Source: Seminavis robusta
Taxonomy: Eukaryota; Bacillariophyta; Bacillariophyceae; Naviculales; Naviculaceae
Direction: 5' to 3'
Assembly (NCBI GenBank): GCA_903772945.1
Contig: CAICTM010001279.1
Coordinates: forward strand, 3,134-32,516
Length of the DNA stretch: 29,383 nt
Position numbers and translations under genes: made by a program. The notes beneath the pieces were generated by a model. That model ran no database searches. It saw only the letters and a program-made list of their open reading frames with translations, and was not told the DNA's origin. Positions 18,282 through 27,875 of the stretch are shown piece by piece. Each line of letters opens with the position of its first letter. Within the stretch, counting starts at the first letter, position 1.

Positions 18282-20545
18282 GCTGGAAGCTTTCGCTGGA
18301 TTGTGTTTGATTGCTCTCTATTTTCTGGAGGGTAAAAGTTTTTGGTGGTTTTGGAAATGTAAAAATAAATTATGTGCGCCTGTGATGTTGTGGTCTCTTT
18401 ACTTGAGAAAATGTATGTGACCCAGAGAGCGGCGAAGCGATAATAAGGATGAACCCAGCCATTGGTGGCGGCAACCACAGCAAGCACAGCAGTCACACTC
18501 AGAGCGAAAACTCATTCAAGCAAGCAACGATCCTCCTGGAGCTTACTGGATAGCTAGCTTGGAAAGTGGTATGTCTTTAGGCTTTAGGTCCCAGTCATCA
18601 TCAATATTGGAAAAGAACTGTAAGAAGCCAAGACGAGCATTGGCGGGTTGGGGGTGTTGAATCAATTAATTGCCCATTCTCATCTTTGTCGCACCTTTCC
18701 AGGAAAAGCTTAATTCCGTTTCAGCAATGCAAATGCCGCGCAGAACTCAGAAGGTGAAGTCTTTCTAGTTGAACTTTTCGAAATGACCTTTCAAACTCCT
18801 AGCATGATACCTACTGGCAAGAAGACGAACATTTATTTCTTGGCCTTGAATATAAGATTCTATTCAGATAAAGCTGCGGATGAAGGATTGCATGTTTTTC
18901 TGGGCTTGGGTATCTCTGCTGAAACAGAGTCGTTCCCTGGTTCTGTTACCGGTGCTCCTCTTTTTCCCCAATAGCTAATGGCCACACCAGGTGGGAAGTA
19001 GTCTCCAGCCTCACGAGCAAGCAACCAGATATTGAATAAGTAATAGGTACAAATATCATCAGTTATTTGCAAGAGTCTGTGCTCAAATAATACGATTCTT
19101 CAACATTCGTATTGACCCTCAATGGCAAACGGTTTGCGCAGATCTGGGATTGCGGTCTATCTGCTCTGTCACACGGATCCTGCAACAACGAGCAGATTGA
19201 TTGATTGATCCGGTTCACTGACTGATCCGAATCGACTCAACTGTCTTGGAAACATTGCCCAGATTGTTTTCGTACACGTCACTTTAGCTGAGCCCAGGTA
19301 GCAAGAAGGACCCGTAGGACGGTATCTTTACCCTCTATCGGTACACCGTACCGTATGGTTTCTTGCATCGTTCCAGGTATGGGTGGTACCGGTACTGGTA
19401 GCATCTTTTTTGACATTACATGTCATAGTACTAGTAGACTACGATCTCTTGAAACCAAGGTAGAAATATAGTCCAAGAGCTACGAAGAGTGCTCAGATTT
19501 TTCCCTTAATGCTACGACTGTCTGACGTGGTCGCTCGATTGTTGATGTGGTGATGTGGCGATGAACTTTGCTGCAACAATCCGGTTTTGAGCTGGTTTTG
19601 TATGTTCAACTCTGATTTATGGTTTAAAGGCTCTCTTCTTTGAGCTTCTTGGTTTAACAGTCCTTTTACCATCAGCATTCTGTGTTCGTTGGTTAGATTG
19701 TTAGATTGGAGTTTGGACCACACACCGTTACCCATATTAGTTACTTAGTAGGGAATTGTGTGGTCCTGGCCATACACATTGGCCACAGCGCCTGTCGAGC
19801 AAAAAATGAGACAAAGACAGGGCGAGTCAGGCGACAGAGGCAGGCTTGGCAGAAAAGCACGATTGAAGGTGGAGGACAACTTACCAAGGAAAGCAAACGT
19901 GATTGATTTTCCAAGACCAACACAGATCCCTGCATCCACCCAACATCAACACAGCAAGGCCCTGTGCAATATGACGAAGAAGCAACCAGATTAATTGGCA
20001 GATGCAAAAGTACCAGTCCACATCTGCACATCAGGGCAGACATCACCGCACCTCACTCAAGGAAGACAACAGTAGCAACAAGAGCCACATGAAATTGTCA
20101 TTTCTCCACAGAAAGGACCACCGATCATCATGGTGTTGGTTGGAGGAATACGGACAATGAAAAAATGAATCTGCCGAGCGACGTACTTCACATGAAAACT
20201 TGGAATCCATGGCGCCAGAGTCGGCACTCCTCGTGTTTCGTAGCCATTGGCTAAGTCGCAGGAATGTGGGTAGCCAGCGACTCCAGCATGCTGCCTCTGT
20301 TGTGGGCAACTCACAATTTGGAGATGAATGAAGAAAAATCCTTGTTGGAAATGGCTGTAAAGCCCACCCAAATGGGGTGTTTGCGACCGTGAAACTCAAT
20401 TTTTGGAGTTGGCGATATCGGAATGGTTCTTAGTTGTGTATGTCATGTAGTCAATTAAAACGTAGTTACTTCCATTTATGATCGCAGAATCGCAGATCGC
20501 AGATTCAATCGCTGTTACTTGATTGGCGAAAGACACAGCATCGCC
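18282..20545. other. 2.26-kb gene-poor region
   Basis: Only short chance-like frames are present on either strand; none has a domain, good composition or splice-supported extension. The left part must contain the promoter of the cyclase gene (start 18281, minus). GATT tandems (GATTGATTGATTGATCC) occur near 19198-19212 and a short tandem ATCGCAGA motif near 20480-20502, just upstream of the MULE-like ORF. I see no tRNA, rRNA or long repeat. I looked for inverted repeats pairing with the sequence downstream of the MULE-like ORF and found none convincing. Confidence 0.5.
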
Positions 20546-23500
20546 ATGTCGTGGAGACGACCACCCCCACCGTACAATCAGCTGAACATTAGCCACCAGA
20601 CTTCACAGAACAGAAATGGCTATGGGGGGAACCAGCATCCTAGCGCATACTGGCATTTGTATTATCAGCATCACCAGCATCACCAGTATTCCCAGTACGG
20701 ATATCCCCAATACGGACAGTTACAGCCAACTGTGCCACCACCGCCACCGTATTCTTATGCACCGTATCATCCCCAGAATGACTTCAGACCACCAGTTACC
20801 AACCGTGATTTTAGACCACCAAGAGCAACTCGCGTTACCAGGAACTCCGAAGTGTCAGTTGCCACAGCAGGGCAGACAGGGGAATATCGAGAAGACTCCA
20901 TGGGTTTCCCCTGCTCTACAAAGGAAGAAGCCAAGTCCCAATTGATTGACAAATATGGTGGATTTGTGGATATCAATGGCATTAGCAAGCAATGTCTGAG
21001 GCCTGATGGGACGTTCCAATTGAAGAATGGAACCAAAGTTTACAAGTTCTGCTGTAGAGTCGGTGACAAGGATGACGAAGACAAACCTAGGTGTCCCTGG
21101 AGAGCACAAACAAGAGACTACGGAGACGAATCCATGTCTTCCAGGAGGTTCCGCAACTTTACAAGACATGCAAACACCAGTCACAACCATGCGATGCAGA
21201 AGAAACCGGACAACTGCAAGGATCAATATGGAATCGCTCCTGCTCTGATGCCTGCTGTCATGAAATTTGTGACAGATGAGACAGTACGTGGACGATGCAT
21301 TCTCCGTATCACTGCCGAGGAAGTTTTGAAGGCTGTGGGAACTGTGATTCGAAGTGATGTTGCTTATCTTGAGCACCGGTACCACTTTGTTGATCGTGAG
21401 GCACGCGAGCACCTTACTCGACAGCTTCGGAATTACATAGCAAACCAACGCGAATCTTTTGTAAAGGAGAAACTATTTGGACACTCTGATCTACGAAGCA
21501 ATGATGTACTCATGAGAGTAATCTCTCACTGGAGATTGGTTCTGCCGAGTACGTACAGGCCACGAAGTGACTACAGAAGTGCTGATGAGTTGGCAACAGC
21601 ACTTGGAGTTCCATTCATGAACAACAAGTCAGGTTCAGAACACATGTACACGATGGATATTGGAGGTGGTGACATCGTCAGACGCTATCGAGACACCGTC
21701 ATGCAACACGAAGAAGTCCCACAGCAGGATCTGGATGAGAGAATCGAGGGTGCTTTCATTGTGTTCTCACCAGGTGGTCTCTTTCAACTCATGCATCTTG
21801 CTCTGCGACGAAAAGGAACCAGACAGCTCTGTTGTGATGGCACTGGTGGAATGATTCGAGACAAGAGTTGCCTCATCACAGTAGGAAGTGTCTCTGTGAA
21901 GCTTCGCACAACAGATCAAGAGGTCACTTCATCGTTCAGACCGATTCTGTACCTACGTGCTGGAGGCGAACGATTCCACCCATACTTGCTCTCGCTGTAC
22001 GCAATGAGAGATCTTTGCTTTCGATGCTTTGGAACAGAGTTCAAGCTGGACTGGGGCACATCTGATGATGCCGATACCTTTGTGTCAGCACATGTCTTCT
22101 TCAAGAAGAATCCAACACTCTGTGACGGCAGAGTCGCATGTGAAAATATTGTTCGTACCCGTCAAGAGGAAGATCTAGACGACATCGAGTCCATCGAAGA
22201 TCCACACTGCATTCCTCTAACGCAACTGGAGGAAGCTGGTTCGACGAAAGACGATAACAGCGAACATACAGACAGCGACGATGACTGCATACAAGGTGAA
22301 GCTGTTCTAAATTGCTTCTTTCACGTGGTGCATGCATTTGCCCAGAAGAAAAGCTACGTGAAAAAAATCAAGGACAAGGAATTCGGTGCTCCAAAGGGCA
22401 CTGCTTACCGGCACGTAATCAACATTGCAAGCAGCAAGACAGTAGAACAGAGACGCACGCTAACCAAGCTGTACCTGGATGATTGGAGGAATAACAGAAA
22501 AGAGAAGGAGGCCGCCGACCACCTCGAAAAGGAATACTGCTGTTACCCCCGATGGAATTGGAATTATGCGTGCAGTGGAGAGGTTGGTGTCTATCCATCC
22601 AACTGTCCCAACGAAAGCTTTAACCGGCATGGTATCAAGAGTGTTGCAACCGACTGTACGAAGAACGCATCACTGTCTTCCTTCTTAGTGCACACAGCTC
22701 CTCGACTATTGCAAGAAGACGCAATCAGTAGGAGTGATCCGTGCACTATCGAGATACCCAAAACTGCGTCTGTTCTGGCTGTTGGAATTACTGGCTTCGT
22801 GCAGGAAGGAATCGACATTGTCGGTGTTGGTAAGGATGAGTTCGGAAAACCATCGAGTTGGCTTTGCAACCTCAAATACAAGATCGGTGTCCCAATCGAT
22901 AAAGCTCGTATTCGACTATTGCAAGCCTCACTGGATGGAGATCCTGGACCATTTACAAGGAAGCTTCGGGAAGAAGGCAAGTCCACGAGAGACGACCTTG
23001 TGGCAGATGCTATGATTCGCGCAACTCGAACCGTTTGTCACTTACAGTGGAAGCAAGGCAACATCGTCGGTGACTGTGAAGACTGCGTAAAACATCTAGG
23101 CTATTCCTGTCCAGGAGCAATCTTCCTTCGCAGTAAACATGGGCTCTTACACAGTCGGTTGGAGATTTTACGTAAGTCTGATGCCAACGCCAGAGGGGAT
23201 GCAGCAAAAGCACAGGGAAGAGGAAACAGCAAGCGAATGTACCAGAGTGGACTTTGCCCTTCGAAGAAAAGGAGATGCAAATCCCAAATGCTGGAGTCGT
23301 TCGATGCCTATCTAGGCACCTTGAATGGACGGCAACTGGTCCGACTAGTGACATACCTGCAGCTGTTCCCTCCAAACGGTGAAAAGAAGGCTTCATGCAT
23401 GGACCCGCAAAGTTTACTGGATGCACTGACTTCGTTCTATGACAATCCAATGCAGTATCGTGGATTGGTCTTGGGCGGTAACAGCGAAAACAGGCACTAT

Positions 23501-23560
23501 TCTGTCTTGAAGTCCATTGCTGGAAGAATGAAGGACGTATCAAAAGAGAACAATCTTTAA
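20546..23560 (+). CDS. MULE-type transposase-like protein
   Basis: An intact single-exon ORF of 1004 residues from the ATG in CGCCATGTCGTGG (20546). Residues 1-70 are Pro/Tyr/His/Gln-rich. A WRKY/FLYWCH-like zinc-binding region lies at about 165-215 (C169-C170, RCPWRAQTRDYG, then TRHANTSHNH). The DDE core follows: D431 in CDGTGG, Asp cluster D502-D510 in LDWGTSDDAD, the MULE-typical CFFHVVHAF (C590, H593), and E690 in NESFNRHG. A basic SKKRRCKS segment near 900 could be a nuclear signal. Catalytic residues appear present and there is no frameshift, unlike the retroelements to the left. No terminal inverted repeats or target duplications were found, so it may be a live MULE with undetected ends or a domesticated host gene. 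The next gene begins 369 bp downstream. Confidence 0.8.
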   Translation: MSWRRPPPPYNQLNISHQTSQNRNGYGGNQHPSAYWHLYYQHHQHHQYSQYGYPQYGQLQPTVPPPPPYSYAPYHPQNDFRPPVTNRDFRPPRATRVTRNSEVSVATAGQTGEYREDSMGFPCSTKEEAKSQLIDKYGGFVDINGISKQCLRPDGTFQLKNGTKVYKFCCRVGDKDDEDKPRCPWRAQTRDYGDESMSSRRFRNFTRHANTSHNHAMQKKPDNCKDQYGIAPALMPAVMKFVTDETVRGRCILRITAEEVLKAVGTVIRSDVAYLEHRYHFVDREAREHLTRQLRNYIANQRESFVKEKLFGHSDLRSNDVLMRVISHWRLVLPSTYRPRSDYRSADELATALGVPFMNNKSGSEHMYTMDIGGGDIVRRYRDTVMQHEEVPQQDLDERIEGAFIVFSPGGLFQLMHLALRRKGTRQLCCDGTGGMIRDKSCLITVGSVSVKLRTTDQEVTSSFRPILYLRAGGERFHPYLLSLYAMRDLCFRCFGTEFKLDWGTSDDADTFVSAHVFFKKNPTLCDGRVACENIVRTRQEEDLDDIESIEDPHCIPLTQLEEAGSTKDDNSEHTDSDDDCIQGEAVLNCFFHVVHAFAQKKSYVKKIKDKEFGAPKGTAYRHVINIASSKTVEQRRTLTKLYLDDWRNNRKEKEAADHLEKEYCCYPRWNWNYACSGEVGVYPSNCPNESFNRHGIKSVATDCTKNASLSSFLVHTAPRLLQEDAISRSDPCTIEIPKTASVLAVGITGFVQEGIDIVGVGKDEFGKPSSWLCNLKYKIGVPIDKARIRLLQASLDGDPGPFTRKLREEGKSTRDDLVADAMIRATRTVCHLQWKQGNIVGDCEDCVKHLGYSCPGAIFLRSKHGLLHSRLEILRKSDANARGDAAKAQGRGNSKRMYQSGLCPSKKRRCKSQMLESFDAYLGTLNGRQLVRLVTYLQLFPPNGEKKASCMDPQSLLDALTSFYDNPMQYRGLVLGGNSENRHYSVLKSIAGRMKDVSKENNL

Positions 23561-23929
23561 TTTATAGGCAAACGTTGTTCAATCTATTCATAGGCAAACG
23601 TTGTTCTATCTATTCATCAGACATGACCTCATTCGACTCCAGTGTAGTACCTATAAGAACCAATAGACCACTCCCTTTGCATGCACAAGAAGTGGCGTCA
23701 AAATTCCAAACATCGGCAGCAACCAATTTTTGGTTTCATGTTTGTTGAGTCCTCCATGTCATTGGAGGAGTCGGAGAGCAAAAATTGCAATGCCAACACT
23801 CCAACTGCAATTCAGGCTCTGGCTTTCACGTGAGGGCGAGTAGATTGTCATTCACTTTCTGCCACAATTGCGACTCTTCGTCCAGCAAGAAGAAACTGCA
23901 TCCTGCCTCTGCACTTATCGACATTGAAG
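23561..23929. other. Intergenic region downstream of the MULE-like ORF
   Basis: Holds the 3' end of the MULE-like gene and the 5' leader of the acidic protein gene. It contains a 26-bp tandem duplication (listed separately) and a small hairpin TCCTCCA/TGGAGGA at 23750-23769. No additional ORF is supported. Confidence 0.5.
23564..23615. repeat. 26-bp unit in two tandem copies just after the transposase stop
   Basis: The unit begins ATAGGCAAACGTTGTTC at 23564 and recurs at 23590 with a single mismatch, starting 3 bp after the stop codon of the MULE-like ORF. Subterminal repeats are common near transposon ends, but two copies alone do not prove that. Confidence 0.85.
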
Positions 23930-25246
23930 ATGGATCCCAACCAAGCACCCCGTGACAATGAGGATTTTCCCCCTGAGGAAGACTCGTTCATTGTTGATCT
24001 CCGAAAAGACGAACCTGTGCCTGTGGTGGACCCCTTGAAGAACCTTGATGGTGTGGTCCAGCACGTTACTTTGGACCAGTACCAGCAAGACAGGGATTAC
24101 TGTGAATACGTCCTTAACAAGCTCAAGATGGTCGGATTCGATCTCCTTCGCAAGGCCCAGAACAAGCTTCTCCGAGTGAATGCCATTCGTGTCAAAGATG
24201 GGAAGAAGAAGATTGGTGAGTTCGTTTATGCGTATGACATTACCGGTACCTGGTTTGTCAAATACGTGGACGAAGATGGGAATCGTTCGCCCTTTCCTTT
24301 CATCAATGGACCACTTGACATGGACTTCTTGAACCGACTCTTGAAGATGAAGATCATCCTTCCTGATCCCTTCCTTGAGAATAGGTTCACCACCGTTTTC
24401 TGTGAAGCCTTCGGCTTCAACGAGGAGAAATACATGCACGCCTACCACCGTTTCCTTGGAGAGGTGGACCTGTACAGCGAAGGATTGGACGATCAGTTTG
24501 GAAGTGATGAGGACAGTGATCCTATCACTGCCACACTCAATCGAATTGACAATCTTCCGACTGGTTCCTCTCCCACTGGCTCTTCCTCTGCCACATCAGA
24601 TTCTGTGGGAACCCGTACTCCTTTCCGTCGAGTTTCCCTTTTTGGTTACCCTCAAGCTGTCGGCTGTGGAGACACCTCACCTAGTTCTTCAAGCGGTACA
24701 AGCGGTACTGACATCACTTCTGGTGACACTGTGCAATCGCCAGTTGCCAGCCCTTCAACCAACAGGGATGACACTTCAAGTTCTGGTGGTAGCGAGAACT
24801 CACCAGGGGCCAGTAGTTCTGAAGATGAAATCTTGCTCCGTTCGAAGAAATGGCACTTGTCCCAGGAGGCCACTGAAGAGACCGATGACGAAGATGACTC
24901 CCCAGAAAAGAATCCCGAAGACCCAGTGGCCAAGAAAAGTTCCAGTGGTTCCGATGGTGACCTTTCCGATGGCGAGGAAGAAGAAAACGAAGAATCCGAA
25001 GCCAACCAGGACGAAAAAGAAGAGGAAGACAATGATGAGAGCCCAAAGAAGAAGCAGAAGACTGGTGGCAGCGACAAGGAAAATGAGGAAGAAGAAGACA
25101 CTGTTAATGGTGACGAAGATAATGACAATGAAGATAATGACAATGAAGATGACAACAATGACAATGAAGATAATGGCAGTGGTGCTGGTGCCTCGGTTGG
25201 ATCTTTTGGTGGCGTCCTCCTCTCAACTGGCAGCTGGTCGTATTGA
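23930..25246 (+). CDS. Acidic, Ser/Asp/Glu-rich hypothetical nuclear protein
   Basis: 438 residues from ATG 23930, single exon. The N-terminal ~190 residues look globular, with DYCEYVLNKLKMVGFDLLRK, FVYAYDITGTWFVKYVDEDG and DPFLENRFTTVFCEAFGF, but match no family I know. Residues about 195-300 are Ser/Thr/Gly-rich. Residues about 300-425 are strongly acidic with Glu/Asp/Asn repeats (DNEDNDNEDD) and a basic PKKKQKT near 372 that resembles a nuclear localisation signal. The composition is like chromatin- or RNA-associated proteins. The acidic tail repeats come from GATAATGACAATGAA-type DNA repetition. It follows the MULE-like ORF on the same strand; it could be an accessory protein of that element or an unrelated host gene. 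An AATAAA occurs at about 25434. Confidence 0.75.
   Translation: MDPNQAPRDNEDFPPEEDSFIVDLRKDEPVPVVDPLKNLDGVVQHVTLDQYQQDRDYCEYVLNKLKMVGFDLLRKAQNKLLRVNAIRVKDGKKKIGEFVYAYDITGTWFVKYVDEDGNRSPFPFINGPLDMDFLNRLLKMKIILPDPFLENRFTTVFCEAFGFNEEKYMHAYHRFLGEVDLYSEGLDDQFGSDEDSDPITATLNRIDNLPTGSSPTGSSSATSDSVGTRTPFRRVSLFGYPQAVGCGDTSPSSSSGTSGTDITSGDTVQSPVASPSTNRDDTSSSGGSENSPGASSSEDEILLRSKKWHLSQEATEETDDEDDSPEKNPEDPVAKKSSSGSDGDLSDGEEEENEESEANQDEKEEEDNDESPKKKQKTGGSDKENEEEEDTVNGDEDNDNEDNDNEDDNNDNEDNGSGAGASVGSFGGVLLSTGSWSY
25084..25179 (+). repeat. Coding tandem repeat (GAT/AAT/GAC/AAT/GAA units)
   Basis: Repeats of GATAATGACAATGAA-like units encode Asp/Asn/Glu runs near the C-terminus of the acidic protein. Such tracts vary in length by slippage. 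Confidence 0.7.
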
Positions 25247-26515
25247 GCATTTACCTTTTATTCTATTTGCATTCTGATTCATCTTGGTTCATCCTCCATT
25301 GCATGTTGTGGTGGGTGTGAAAGGTTCCCAGGGTCCTGTGTTGGGATCTCGGTGTGACTTGATTGTGTTGTTTGAGACACGAGTTTGGGTGGGTATGGTT
25401 TAGCACTGTCGAGTATACCCTTAGTTAAGCAGTAATAAACGCGCCTAAATTCAAATGGTACGGGCTCACTTTCTTCTATATTCGTGTATGCATATAAATC
25501 TCTAGATGGCCATGAAGGAGAGTCCAGTAGTAAGATATATTCTACTTAGTAGTTAGAAAGCACGAATAGTAAGTTCGGACGACAATTCAGCAATAAGAAA
25601 GTAGAAAGCTGCTGCTTTCTTTGTGGGAGGTTGGTAACTTTCTTAATCTGGGCCACGTCACAACCGTTCCTAAGTCCTTAAAGATCTAATGATCGGCTGC
25701 TATCTTGTACCTGTGCTCCAGTATGCATGCTGAACATGTGAATGAGCTACATGTATTCTATGATCGCTTGTTGTGCCGGTACGGTAGGAGATAGGGAGAT
25801 GCAACACGTATGCTGGCGGTAGGGTGCCCACACTGCCCAGCTCGCTTCTATCTTCGGTAGCTTTCTCGTCGTAGACTCGATTGCCTCGTGCGATTCTGTG
25901 CGCAACGAGCGATGTTTCATCAACTGTTACTGGTACTTTTGACTTATGACTTGAGAGGAGAAAAGGTTCCAGCTTTCGAGCCATCTGCATCGAACTGTTG
26001 CTTCGAGACGGAAGGCGAAGCCTCGTCGTCACCAGAAGGGCAACTTCTACATCCCTTATCGACCCAAGTCAGCTTCCTGACTTCTTCGGGACAGCTGCTG
26101 GCTGGTTTTGTTGCTTGTGGTGGTCTTCGTCTTTACCAGTGAGGTTGTGAACTAGCTAGCTAGCTAGCTAGCCAGCTAGAATGCGTTCTCATCAATTCAA
26201 CCACATCTTGGACGCAATAAGATCTAGCCAGGCTCCGTAGGATAAATGAATAGAGACGTGACCTGGCCCCCCCAGCCAGCTTTCGTAGACTCGCCTCTAG
26301 CTACCTGGTAGTAGATACCTTATCAGATACTGGTGCCCAGCATTATAGCTCTCGCCTTAATGCCCAAATTAGACAAGCAGAATCTGGATAGAAGTATCAG
26401 ATCAGGGTCACGTTCTGCTGCCCATCTGTAGTAGGGTCTCCTCAGGTAAGTTCCTATCGCGAACATGTGTTCGTACGTACGCCGAGAAACACATTTATTT
26501 TAATTGGTCGTTCGC

Positions 26516-26573
26516 GTATGTGGCTTCATTCTTAACCAACCGGAGGAGATACGCGGTACGCGAAGCCACATAC
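26516..26573. repeat. Short inverted repeat (12-bp arms)
   Basis: GTATGTGGCTTC at 26516-26527 is exactly complementary to GAAGCCACATAC at 26562-26573, with a 34-nt loop. It lies just after the palindrome CGAACATGTGTTCG (about 26459-26472) and TACGTACG. Confidence 0.7.
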
Positions 26574-26659
26574 AATACTCCCTCCAACCCGAATTGGTTT
26601 AAGTAAGCAGGGCTGGTATTGCACTATCCTTACCGGTGTACCACGAAGCGATGGCCAGC

Positions 26660-26829
26660 TAGCTACTAGCTGGCTGGCTAGCTAGCTATCAACAGACCCA
26701 TGTCCACAAACAAGAAGGCTAACAAGCATACAAAAGTATTAGCTTGAAGGTTACCCTTAGGTTGCTTGTTAACCTTCTTGGTTGCGCGATGGGTCTGTTG
26801 GTACTAGCTAGCCAGCCAGCTAGTAGCTA
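26660..26829. repeat. Nearly perfect 170-bp foldback hairpin
   Basis: The left arm 26660-26685 is perfectly complementary to 26804-26829 (26 bp). 26690-26701 (CAACAGACCCAT-type block) is complementary to 26789-26800. 26711-26728 (CAAGAAGGCTAACAAGCA) pairs with 26763-26780 with one mismatch. The loop is 34 nt. Further outward, CGAAGCG (26644-26650) and CGCTTCG (about 26863-26869) are also inverted. This could be a small non-autonomous foldback transposon or a hairpin RNA precursor; no target-site duplication is clear. Confidence 0.85.
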
Positions 26830-26969
26830 GAGTACCTTTACTAGTACTAGCTAGCTAGTAGCTCGCTTCGACCCAACAATCCAATGTATTAGAGTTAGAG
26901 ATTCGTGAAGCCACGGATTGAGTCAGCGGACCGACAGGCTCGAGCGTTTTGATTGGTCCTACGCGAATT

Positions 26970-27051
26970 CCAAATCCATTCATCCGGCGAACCGCAGCTC
27001 CACTTTTTTACTATAAACATTTTCTGCGGTTCGCCGTATCTGTGGATTTGG
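26970..27051. repeat. 82-bp inverted repeat with 27-nt imperfect arms
   Basis: The left arm (26970-26996) begins CCAAATCCA and ends GGCGAACCGCA. The right arm (27025-27051) begins TGCGGTTCGCC and ends TGGATTTGG. The ends match exactly (9 and 11 bp) with mismatches in the middle. GAATTC flanks both sides at about 26965-26970 and 27065-27070. Likely a small MITE or solo foldback. Confidence 0.8.
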
Positions 27052-27875
27052 AGGTCACCTTTCCGAATTCGGCAGTTATTTCGATTTATTTTGATTTGGC
27101 GTACGTACGGACGTCATTTTGGCTGGTTAGGAACTTCCCTCACACCAATCCCAACACGAGAAACTTCTTTAGTGTCTTTCGAATCGAATCTTCCTGAAGC
27201 AACAACAGGACTCGGAGGTCGGTTTCTTGTCAAAAGTGCTTCTGCGTCCCTGAAACCCTCTAGTGAGATTATGGGGGGGTTAGGCAGCAGCGCGGGGGAG
27301 GGAAAAGAAAAGAAAAAAGGGAGAGGGTTATGCGTTGATTCCGGATTCCTAACCAGTGAGCCTGCCAGCACAGGATCGTGTCAGCAATCAGTCATCCAAA
27401 CGAATCCAGAACACTCTTTACATACAGCAATGAGGGGAAACGTCAAAGACCGCCACCTCCCCCATAGGTAAGACGTCCGAAGAACATACTTTACGTCATG
27501 AAAGGCATCACTCAAATTTGAAATGAGAAGCTAACGACAACCTGGCCGACTTGCTGCAACGGATACCTTTTTTTTCTCTTCCCATCCTTGGCTCGCACCA
27601 CACCTTCCCATTTTTGCTCTGACATCAACAACATCTCGACACTATCCGACGATCGATTGACAGTTCAGTTGTTGTTGTCCACAAGCAAGGTAAGAGATTG
27701 TCGACAATGATGGAATGGTCGACAATGCTGCTATCTGCTACTAGTAGCTACTACTACTGTTATCTAACATAGTTTCTCGACTGCAATTTTCGAACCTTGC
27801 TCCGACCAAAAGATCGATCGACAACACCACCACCAAAGGAACGAAACCAACAACAACAACAAGCAAACGTTGACC

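Larger units (their letters stand above)
25247..27875. other. 2.6-kb gene-poor region rich in foldback sequences
   Basis: No ORF longer than about 110 codons has convincing composition. The region contains the hairpins listed separately (26516-26573, 26660-26829, 26970-27051), TAGC-type palindromic clusters (26151-26176, 26846-26861), a small AGAAAGC/GCTTTCT hairpin near 25603-25621, and purine-rich DNA at 27296-27330. The last 150 bp before 27876 are CAACAA-rich and presumably the leader of the following ORF. No tRNA seen. Confidence 0.55.

Noticed and set aside
18783-18974. 63-codon plus-strand frame in the 2.26-kb gap
   Set aside because: Short, no recognisable motif, no support from neighbouring exons.
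24652-25164. Long minus-strand Ser-rich frame
   Set aside because: It is the antisense of the acidic repeat region; GAA/GAT/GAC codons read backwards as Ser/Leu codons. The plus frame has a normal globular N-terminus and a proper start.
25700-26142. Overlapping frames of 110 (-) and 84 (+) codons
   Set aside because: Both have erratic composition and no motif; neither strand is favoured, so I treat the stretch as non-coding.
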